Shown here one piece after another: positions 55,712 to 64,000 of a stretch of 64,000 bases of DNA. The notes beneath the pieces were generated by a model. That model saw only the letters and a program-made list of their open reading frames with translations. It had not been told where the DNA came from and did no database searches. The stretch's first letter is position 1. Each line of letters begins with the position of its first letter. Source of the DNA: Persicaria tinctoria (lineage: Eukaryota; Streptophyta; Magnoliopsida; Caryophyllales; Polygonaceae). The DNA is taken from positions 76,846,127 to 76,910,126 of the forward strand of contig JBANSL010000004.1 of assembly GCA_037127255.1 (NCBI GenBank), written 5' to 3'. A program made the position numbers and the translations under genes.

Positions 55712-58700
55712 TGTAACGGCCCGGGATTATGATTCCCGAGTTACGTTTCGAGGGATGAGACCCTTCGTTAGGACCTTGCGCCCCGAGTACAGGTTGAAGG
55801 TTTCAAAACCTTCTTTAATGTTTTCAAAGGGGGATTTCATACCCAAAGTCGAAGGGATCGTTGGAATCCCCGGGGAAGTCCCCTGTACCTGTCGTAAGTC
55901 TAAGCGTGGAAATCAGAAATCATGCGACTAGCGAAAACAAGTGTAATACAAGAGGGTGCCACGACAGAGCCGGGTCAAAACGGAGTCTAAAGTGTAAATC
56001 CAAAAATATAATCAGAGTCGGGTGAAGTCGATAACTCCAGCGCTCACTCTCCGCCGACAAAATGACCCGCGCAATAAGCAAACAGCATCGATATGATGAA
56101 CATAAATAATACCTAAAAAATTTGATATGGGGCGGGATCAGATCGATGCCCACTTTAGCTCTGCATCCCAACCATAAGCACACATATACGCTATACCTAA
56201 TAAAGATGCTTCTAGATGCATGGCGGAATATTAACACACTAACATGCTCCTAAGATCAAGTACATAATAATAATAAGGCCTTAGCACAGAATACCAAGTG
56301 GTATATCCCTCTCCTACCTCCACCCCCTTCCGATAGGGCGGAGACTGGCCAGCTCGTGAATGCATTCCATAATAATCGGGCGGCACGCATGCCTAACCCG
56401 CTCCACAATAAAGCCCGCATGCATCTCATAATATAAGGAAGTGCATGACTCGATTGACTCAGGACGGGACCCGATGAGACTAGGTCGTCCTATAACCCTA
56501 GCAATGACTCTAGTTACTTCACAGATAACGGCCGTTCTGTTTACATACACATAGAGAAATAAAATGTTCAACGATCGATGCAACCTAGCATGGTACTACA
56601 TGACATGCTGATCATGAATGCAAACACCTAGTATATCATGCACCTAAAGCAGGGAATAGCTCTATTCAATCTGAGTAAACTCCGAAGAGACTTACCTGGT
56701 ACCGCAGAACAGCAAAAGGCAATCAACCAGGCAATATGTAATCCAACACGTCACAGATGATCACCTAACAAGTATAAGTACATGAATGAGTCTATTTCTA
56801 AGGCACAAAAAGCATAGAATTGTTACACACAACTTCACAACTTAACACAATAACCATCTCATCACCATTTCCATCATCTTAACCTTATCTCATAACATAT
56901 TCATTATAATTCTCCAATTCATCAACTTAAGATAATTCCAATTCATACTTAGCCAATTTGCATCCTATCATATCACAATCTTACTTAGGATATAATTGCT
57001 TATCCTCATCATAATCATATAACATTTAACCACACATAATAATTCACCACAATTTTATATCTTAAATCTCAACACAGCATTTTTATATTTTAATCCCAAT
57101 AATATTACATAATATTTCTAACACCGTTTTCTTCTAATCAAAACATCCCTTTTTAAATTACCAAATCAACCTTACTTTATTTTAATTTACCAAAACCAAT
57201 CCCTTATTTTGTAAAATCCCCAAACCGAGCCCTTTTGTAAAAATCCCAAAATCAGATTTTATAAAGGCAAGCCCAAGCAATCCTCTTTTAGAACCCAAAT
57301 AAACACTTTGATTTGTTTCAAGCAATTAGACCCGCAAAATAGGCCCAACAGTCAACCATTCTATCTTCCATCCTTTTAATTCCGAAATGAGAAAGAGAAG
57401 AGGGTCCCAGGATGAGGTGGCGGCTGAGGTGGCAAGAGTGGGGTGGTCATGGGGCCCACACCTCTCTTCTTCCTTACCAATTGAACGGAACAAACAAAGA
57501 ATCAGAGAGCGAGAGAGAGACCCGCCGGAAGGAGAAGAGGAGGAGCGGGGAGGCTCACCGGCGGCGGCCTTGCTCCGGCCACCTCACCCGATGCCCATGG
57601 ATCTAAAAACCGACAAGGAAAGGAAGAGCGAGGGAGAGTCTCACCGAGAGTATTCGAGCTGCGCCGGAAGGTTTCGAGGTCGTCGGCGTCGATTCGAGGC
57701 TCGCCGGAGACGGATTAACATCGGAAACGGCCTAGGAAGGGAGGTAATATCTTAAATGAGAATCTTTACTGGATTTCTAATAAGAAGAGAGTGAGAGAAG
57801 CTCACCGGGATGCCTGGACGGAAGACAGGGGAATGGAGGAAGGAATGGGGCTCGACGGCGGCGACTGGGCAGCGATAGTGGCTCCTGGGTGGCGCTTCTG
57901 GCTGAAGGAGGAGGTCTGTCTCTGCTCGCAGAGGAAGGGGTGGAAACGGAGGCGTATTGGGCTGCGGTTGTGGCTCACGTGAAACAGGGGAGCTCGGTGC
58001 TCCGGTTGCGGCTCCCATGGAGGACGACGACGATGAGGGCTTCCGGTGTGGTGAACGACGAGGAGAGAAGCGGATGTGATGGTGGCCGGCTGTCTTAGCA
58101 AGACAGAAATGAAATGGAGGGAGTAAGGTGGGTGGCGGTGGCTGGATGAACAAGGAGGAGGAGAAGGAAGTTCCTCTCGGCAACCAAATGGGAGAAAAAG
58201 ATAGGGTTTATTTGGGTTTTGAAATTGAAATGTGAAATGTGAAGGAATGAGGGGTTGTGTTTAGGGCTGGAAATCACCCGTGGGTGACCGATTCACCCGA
58301 CCCACCCGACCCGATTATACGGGTGAAAACCCGAAAAAACCCGGGTGATGGATGGGTGATGGGTGGGTGAAATGGGTGATGGGTCGGGTGATGGGTGATA
58401 TGTTTTTCACCCATTACCCGACCCATCACCCGACCCATTACCCGACCCGCTTAACCACCCGCTAACCCACCCGATTATTTAAAAAAAATCTTAGTTTATA
58501 AAAAAATATAGCCTAACATAACTACGTATTTTTCATTTTTTTCTAATTCTATCTTCTCTATTCTCTAATTGTCTTTGTGCAAAAAAATTCTAAAAGAATA
58601 TAAACTTATTTTTATTTAACCTCGTATAACATCTTTTAAAAAAAGTCATTTTATTTGTTTTGCATACACTAGTAGAATGTTAACAATTTCCCTCATTTCA

Positions 58701-59669
58701 ACGACTTAACATTTAGTGTGTTAAGACATGATTTAGCCAAATTATTTTTCCTTTTTTTAACTACCAGTTTAGCAAAGGGCTAAAATTCATCTCATTTGAT
58801 TTGATATTAAACTTTTAATGCTAACTTTGTAAGACGAGGATAATGATATAATGTATGAATAAACCTTTTATACAATTAATAAGATTTCCACGTTGACGTA
58901 GTTTGTGAAAATATCAAATATGATCGATTTTTAAGTATGACCTATGAATTTTTTTCTTTTAATTTACATCACCCGATTACCCACCCGACCCACCCGATTC
59001 ACCCGACGGATCGGGTGATGGGTGAAATATTAGACGGACGGGTGATGGGTCGGGTGAAATTTTTTTGTGACGGGTCGGGTGAAAAAATGGCTCCACCCAT
59101 CCATCACCCGACCCATTTCCACCCCTAGTTGTGTTTCAAACTTTGTTGATGGGGAGATTGCAAGGCTGCAGCTGGCCTTCTGCTAAATCAGAAGGAGAGA
59201 GGTACTTTGGGGTTGCTTGTCCCCTTGTGTTTGGCGTCTGGAGAGGAGAATCACGAGGGGCTTTGGTTTGGGTTCCGCCCTTTGTTTTGTTTTGAGGAGA
59301 TGAAGCTAGGTAGGCAGTCTTTGACCAATTTAAAATATGCAGTAGGTAGGTAGGTGTTGTTTGTTAGTCAAACAATTTGAATAAAGAAAGGAAAGGGGAA
59401 AGTATGGATATAATTTTATTTTATTTTATTTTAAATCCAAATGAGAGGGTATGAGTGGGATTGGATAAGAATAAGAGGATATAACGTAATTGTTGTCCCG
59501 AGTCGGAATTTTTTTTTTTTTTGTTTAGGTCGAAAATCTGCTTCATGAGTTCTAAAATCCGAGTTAGCGAGTTTTTCCTTAAAATATCCGAATTAAATTC
59601 GTTTTAAATTCATTCTTAATTTTCTTCTTTTTTTCAAAAAATTAGGATTTAAAAATCCGAGCCTTTACA
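55712..59669 (-). mobile_element. Solo LTR, Ty3/gypsy chromovirus-like (minus strand)
   Basis: 3,958 bp, tips TGTAACGG / CTTTACA on the plus strand, flanked by the 5-bp duplication tatgg (55707-55711 and 59670-59674). Its insertion splits the U-box exon precisely. No internal coding domains, PBS or polypurine tract, so it is a solo LTR. The CGGGCCGTTACA 3' tip on the minus strand is typical of large Del/Tekay-type LTRs. GC-rich open stretches at 57387-58183 are part of the LTR. It contains the MITE at 58262-59127. Confidence 0.85.
58262..59127. mobile_element. hAT-like element with GGGTGA-rich interior
   Basis: 866 bp with inverted tips TAGGGCTGGAAAT / TAGGGGTGGAAAT and a perfect 8-bp duplication gttgtgtt (58254-58261 and 59128-59135). 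Both subterminal regions consist of imperfect CACCCGACCCATCACCCG repeats in opposite orientation; the middle is AT-rich. No transposase. Confidence 0.85.
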
Positions 59670-60151
59670 TATGGTGCTGCTTAGCATGGTTAAGGATGAA
59701 GACAACAAGGTGAGCATGTCTTTCTTGATAATTTCTTCCCATTGGTTTTGTTGTTTTGTTGTCATATCTGTTGAGTTGTTTTGTTATTGATTTGGATTGA
59801 CTCAAAACATCTTCATATCTGACAATGCTTGCTATTAATTTTAGGAAGTTATGCTTGGAGATGGCATCATCAAATTGGCAACACGTAGTTTTCTTGGGAG
59901 CTCAGATAAAGAGAAAGAGTGTGCTCTTAAGTTATTGCTCGAGTTCTCACATGATGAAGCTATTTGTGTGAAACTCGCATCCGAGAAAGGTGCCCTAGTC
60001 CTCCTTTCAAGTATGGCTGGGAATCTGGAGAGTCCTGCTTTGTCTAACTTAGCAGAGAATGTTTTGAAACGGTTGGATATGGTGGAGGATAATGTTCTGC
60101 GTTTAGCGGCTGCTGGTCGACTTGAACCGTTAATCAGTAGACTTTGTGAAG

Positions 60152-60700
60152 GTGTGTTTTGAAAAGGCTTCATGTACTGGGCAAAAAAGTCTTTTTGCAT
60201 TAGTTTGTGACATTTGTGTGGTCTCATGGTGGTTGTTTCTGCCTATATTTTCAGGTATCAGTCTCAACAGGTGTGGGTACTGGTTATGTTAAACTGGAAG
60301 ATCATGGTCAATAGATGTCTCACTCACTTAATGTTTGTTAAAGTTGCCTCTATTTTAATGTTTGTGGGATTAGGCGTGACTTGTGGTGAGTCTCTGTCGG
60401 ATAGGTTTGGGGGTTTGACTTTGGGTGCAATACTTTTGTGAATTTGTTGTTGTGAGTATTAAGAGGGTGAGTCAATGTGGTAGCAACGTGGTAGTGAGAA
60501 TGCAAAAGAAGATAGCTAGGGCTGTTGATTTCAGATTTTTTATTGCTTGTTGGAGTTAGGGCATAAAGATGCATCTACATTGTTGTTCCTCATCAGTCTC
60601 ATAGCTGCAGCTTATGGATGGAAGATTTTCGGATTTGTGATCACATATTGATGGGTTCTAGGCATTCTTATCTCCGTTCTTGTACTTAATAAGCGTTCAA
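60152..60700. other. Remnant downstream of the U-box exons, no exon recognised
   Basis: Probably intron or 3' flank of the U-box remnant. A short open stretch (60214-60441) has no recognisable domain. Confidence 0.35.
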
Positions 60701-60701
60701 A

Positions 60702-60768
60702 GCCTATTAGCTCAATGGTAGAGCAATGTGCTTATGCGCAGAGATGTGGGTTCTACTCCTATATAGGC
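60702..60768 (+). tRNA. tRNA-like sequence (probable SINE/MITE head, not a functional tRNA)
   Basis: 67 nt that can fold like a tRNA: acceptor GCCTAT..ATAGGC (6 pairs), D-arm GCTC/GAGC, and T-arm GTGGG/CCTAT with a 7-nt loop. The A-box-like TAGCTCAATGGTAGAGC is good and the B-box GGTTCTACTCC is imperfect. The anticodon arm is abnormal (5-bp stem TGTGC/GCGCA with a 4-nt loop), so a working tRNA is unlikely. Related sequences lie inverted at 61372-61437 and 61716-61782. Confidence 0.35.
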
Positions 60769-61782
60769 TAAATTGCTTAATTTTAATAGTTTGTATTATT
60801 TTCTAATAAAAGTGCAATTCCTAATCTTAATTGTGCACTTTATAATCTTATTCTTGCACTTTATCATTTTATTTATGCACTTTATAATCTTAATTGTGCA
60901 CATCATAATCTTTATTCATGCACTTCATATTATTATTAATATACTTTATCATTTTATTTATGCACTTTATAATCTTAATATTATTGTGCACTTCACAATA
61001 TTATTCATGCACTTCGTATTTTTTTATTCATACACTATTTTACTCTTACACTTTATTATTTTATTTGCACAACATAATATTATATTTGTACAACCTAAAG
61101 TTATATTTGCACAATATAATGTTATATTCGCACAACATAATATTATATGTGCACAAAGTAACATTGTATATATTATTAGATATGCACAACACAATGTTAT
61201 ATTTGCAAAATATCGTGTTATTTTTCCACAATATAATGTTATATTTACACACCATAATGTTATATATGCACTTTATCATCTTATTTGTGCACATTATCAT
61301 TTTATTATTGCACTTTATAATCTTATTCATGAACGAGAACAAAAAGAAGACAACCATAAATAACTTATACGGAATTTTGAACTCGAACATATGTGCATTG
61401 GCACATTGCTATACCATTTTTAATTGATCTAATAGGCTTTTATTCTTGCACTTCATAATCTTATTCATGTACTTTGTCATTTTATTCTTGCACTTAATCA
61501 TTTTATTCTTGCACTTATCATTTTATTTGCACAACATAATATTATATTTGCACAACATAATATTATATTTGCACAACATAATATTGTATTTGCACACCAT
61601 AATGTTATATATGCATTATATCATCTTATTTGTGCACATTATCATTTTATTATTGTATTTTATAATCTTATTCATTAATGGGAACAAAAAGAAGACAATC
61701 ATAAATAGCATGTGCGAGATTTTGAACTCAAACCTTTGTGCATGGGCACATCGTTATACCATTTTGAGCTAATAGGCTTTTA
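60702..61782. repeat. Element with tRNA-like inverted ends around a ~21-bp minisatellite
   Basis: The left end (60702-60768) is an imperfect inverted copy of two right-end blocks (61372-61437 and 61716-61782), all sharing AGCCTATTAG..CTCA and the GTGC..GCAC stem. Between them, 60785-61330 and 61441-61676 are arrays of about 21-bp units of the TGCACTTTATAATCTTATT and TGCACAACATAATATTATAT types. Each array ends in the same unique block with AACAAAAAGAAGACAA, so the second half is a partial tandem duplication of the first. Confidence 0.7.
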
Positions 61783-62449
<667 letters not shown>

Positions 62450-62599
62450 ATATGAGAACAGCCCTTAAAATGTATCATGAGAACAAATCTCATCCATTGA
62501 TTTAGGAAAATTGGATGGCTGAGATTATTTCTTAATATTAATTAATTGAAAATTAAAATAGAAAAAACAACAACATCACCTCTATAATAAGCGCGTGTA

Positions 62600-63060
62600 A
62601 CCACCCACCCCAACCCTAATCCACAATTGTGCTTCTGCTATAAAGGAAAGAGAAAGAGATCGACGAAGCAGCGATGAAAGTGAAGGCTTCGAGCACTCAG
62701 GACTCCGGAGATTAGGCGGAAGCAAACAATCTACTCCGGCGATCTCCTCCTGCGAAGGTGGCCGGCGTTCTAAGCCCGGATTTGAAGGAGGCGAGGGCGG
62801 CGGCGATACGAAAGCGGGGAGCAACGATTGCAAAGGCGACGAGGGCAATTCGGCGCCGAGGCAAGGCGAAGGCGAGGATGCGACTCCGGCGATGGGAAGT
62901 CGAGTTGAAGGCCGTCGTGAGGGCAATTCGGCGCCGATGTGAATGCCGGAGGGGGGTTTCGGAAGATTCGGAATCTGTTTCGCAAGAAGAAGGAGCACAT
63001 TGGAAGCGAAAAGCCTTCGCATCTCCGAAGCCCCCGTCGCCGGCATGTATGAGCTACAAG
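62600..63060 (+). promoter_or_regulatory. GC-rich leader region upstream of the E1 exon
   Basis: GC-rich, CT/GA-rich sequence with an internal direct repeat (gagggcaattcggcgccga at about 62843 and 62921). It looks like the 5' untranslated exon of the downstream gene. A short upstream ORF begins at ATG 62674. It holds an inverted 28-nt copy of part of the E1 coding exon at 62995-63022. Confidence 0.4.
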
Positions 63061-63413
63061 GTTCCTTTCTCTTTCCCTCTCCGAAATCGGATTCAATTTA
63101 GGGTTTAGTGTTCTTCAACTTATTCAGTTTTAATGTAAAAAATCACCGTCTTTATTGTACATGGATTCAAATGGGGAATCGATGTCAAAATCAAAAGGAT
63201 CACTGCTTCATTGATTAATTTGGAGGCATGCTCTTGTTTTGTTCGTGATTGACTTCAGATTCAAAATACTCACCGCTTTATATATCAAAAGAAGTCAATT
63301 TTGATTTTATTTTATTTAAAAAACGTTGTTTTTAATTTTTGCTATCGCTTGTTTTATATGTTTTCTTTGAATTTGTGTTGTAATATTAATATCTCCTTTG
63401 TTGCAGAATTTGT

Positions 63414-63636
63414 ATGTCGAGCACTGCTAACGGGACAAGCATCGGCAAGAACGGCAGAGGAACTGAATCTGAGCCTTCGATCATGACTTTTGGTGACAGG
63501 ACTACCGGCAATCCGATGGATATCGACGAGGATCTGCACAACCAACAACTCGCGGTCTACGGTCGCGAGACGATGCGAAGGCTTTTCGCTTCCAATGTGC
63601 TTGTTTCTGGCCTGCAAGGGCTTGGTGCCGAAATTG
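63414..63636 (+). CDS. Ubiquitin-activating enzyme E1 (UBA1-like), first coding exon, partial
   Basis: Acceptor TTGCAG at 63401-63406, ATG at 63414, donor GTATGG at 63637. The exon encodes '[19 protein letters not shown]' (variable N-terminus), then '[20 protein letters not shown]', '[18 protein letters not shown]' and 'AEI'. The '[21 protein letters not shown]' and '[13 protein letters not shown]' blocks begin the first adenylation half-domain of plant E1. E1 activates ubiquitin with ATP and passes it to E2 enzymes. Arg is replaced by Gln in 'LHNQQL' (plant E1s usually have SRQL). The next exon is not found before 64000, so completeness cannot be judged; the gene may continue beyond the window or be a truncated paralogue. 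Confidence 0.75.
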
Positions 63637-63832
63637 GTATGGTTTGCTGTTTATTTTTCGATCGTTTTTTGTGGTGAAATTGATTGTTTGATATTGTTGG
63701 ATGATGGTTATTTAATTGAAGGTAAGTTTGAACCTGACATTCTTCAATCAGAGTTATTCGGGGGGAAAGCCGAATTATTCATTTGTATGGATCGATTTTG
63801 TGCTTAATGAGTTTTTTTATTATGAATGAAAA

Positions 63833-64000
63833 ATGCATCGATACCATCGAATAATTATGTGATACTATCGAATAATCTAGCAATATCATCGAATAGTTTT
63901 TAAAGGCTACCAAAAAAATCCAGATACCATCGCATAATCTGTCGATACGAGCGAATAATTATTCATATACCACCGAATAATCATTAATCATTAAAAAACG
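63833..64000. repeat. Minisatellite of ATACCATCGAATAAT units
   Basis: At least six imperfect units of about 21-23 bp with core (G/A)ATACCATCGAATAAT, within the probable E1 intron. The array runs off the window end. Confidence 0.8.

Larger units (their letters stand above)
55615..60151 (+). pseudogene. U-box/ARM-repeat E3 ubiquitin ligase remnant (PUB43/44-like)
   Basis: Exon A is 55615-55711 plus 59675-59709 ('IRNAGIILLVIKMLKDRTTS', 'ALM' / 'VLLSMVKDEDNK'), split by a solo LTR. After an intron, exon B 59845-60151 reads 'EVMLGDGIIKLATRSFL', 'EKECALKLLLEFSHDEAICV', 'KGALVLLSSMAGN', 'NLAENVLKRLDMVEDNVLRL' and 'AAAGRLEPLISRL', ending at a GAAG/GTGTG donor. These are consecutive ARM-repeat blocks of plant U-box ligases of the PUB43/PUB44 (SAUL1) type. 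The U-box and earlier ARM repeats are absent: exon A begins exactly at the CACTA end. No downstream ARM exon follows. The fragment is dead, although its exons have no stops. Confidence 0.75.

Noticed and set aside
57387..58183. GC-rich open frames of 122 and 143 codons
   Set aside because: They lie wholly inside the solo LTR 55712-59669, have biased composition (Arg- or Pro/Ser-rich) and no recognisable domain.
60702..60768. A functional tRNA gene
   Set aside because: The anticodon arm cannot form a normal 5-bp stem with 7-nt loop, the B-box is imperfect, and inverted relatives nearby mark it as part of a repeat.
60773..61772. Open frames of 107-196 codons rich in Leu, His and Ile
   Set aside because: They arise from the ~21-bp minisatellite, whose unit length is a multiple of three and keeps several frames open.
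62582..63046. Minus-strand 154-codon frame containing [10 protein letters not shown]
   Set aside because: The match to E1 comes only from the 28-nt inverted copy; the rest is Pro/Ser-rich low-complexity antisense of a leader region.

Overview
This window is nuclear DNA of a flowering plant, probably a eudicot. It has spliced genes with GT..AG introns, a GASA/snakin gene, a ubiquitin-activating-enzyme exon, U-box and CYP707A gene pieces, and dense plant-type transposons (Ty1/copia, Ty3/gypsy, L1-type LINEs, CACTA, hAT-like MITEs, a probable Helitron end). I cannot fix the species. Only one complete host gene is visible (GASA, 39878-40540). At least half of the window is transposon or transposon-derived.

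Region 1 (1-2856): LINE RNase-H debris, a decayed nuclease-like retroelement fragment, then what looks like a promoter (TATA 2561) and 5' leader. Region 2 (2857-19362): one nested insertion flanked by the 5-bp duplication gtctt. The outer element is a minus-strand Ty1/copia retrotransposon with two ~810-bp LTRs, a PBS for initiator tRNA-Met and one gag-pol frame with two TGA stops. It is split at its RNase H end by a minus-strand Athila-like Ty3/gypsy element (target duplication ggctg) that lacks RT, RNase H and integrase core but keeps gag-protease fused to an integrase C-terminal tail. This inner element was further rearranged: an 877-bp tandem duplication gives it a second PBS, and its 3' side carries a solo-like LTR plus a 392-bp duplicated piece of the copia host. 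Removing the insertion joins the leader to a short first exon at 19430-19513.

Region 3 (19514-34200): introns or intergenic sequence with gene fossils (HSP70-17/HYOU1-like, a coiled-coil repeat protein, a PPR-like scrap, a CYP707A-like first exon next to a Helitron-like 3' end, and unrecognised minus-strand exon-like blocks), a plus-strand solo LTR of the same gypsy family as in region 2, and a CACTA-like terminus. Region 4 (34200-41126): a hAT-type MITE, a 5'-truncated LINE with a 15-bp target duplication, and the intact GASA gene. Region 5 (41127-55614): a second minus-strand copia element with frameshifts, its 5' LTR cut off by a ~9.1-kb segment bounded by CACTA-type inverted ends that carries gene pieces, direct repeats and a MITE inside a MITE.

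Region 6 (55615-60151): a U-box/ARM-repeat E3 ligase remnant (PUB43/44-like) split by a 3.96-kb solo LTR (duplication tatgg) that itself holds a hAT-like MITE. Region 7 (60200-64000): tRNA-like sequences in inverted orientation around a ~21-bp minisatellite, TA/GA microsatellites, then the first coding exon of a ubiquitin-activating enzyme E1 gene, with a 28-nt inverted copy of part of that exon lying ~550 bp upstream.

The genes do not form a pathway. The main story is serial nested transposition, LTR recombination and gene-fragment capture around a few host genes. All identifications are from reading translated motifs by eye; no database search was possible.
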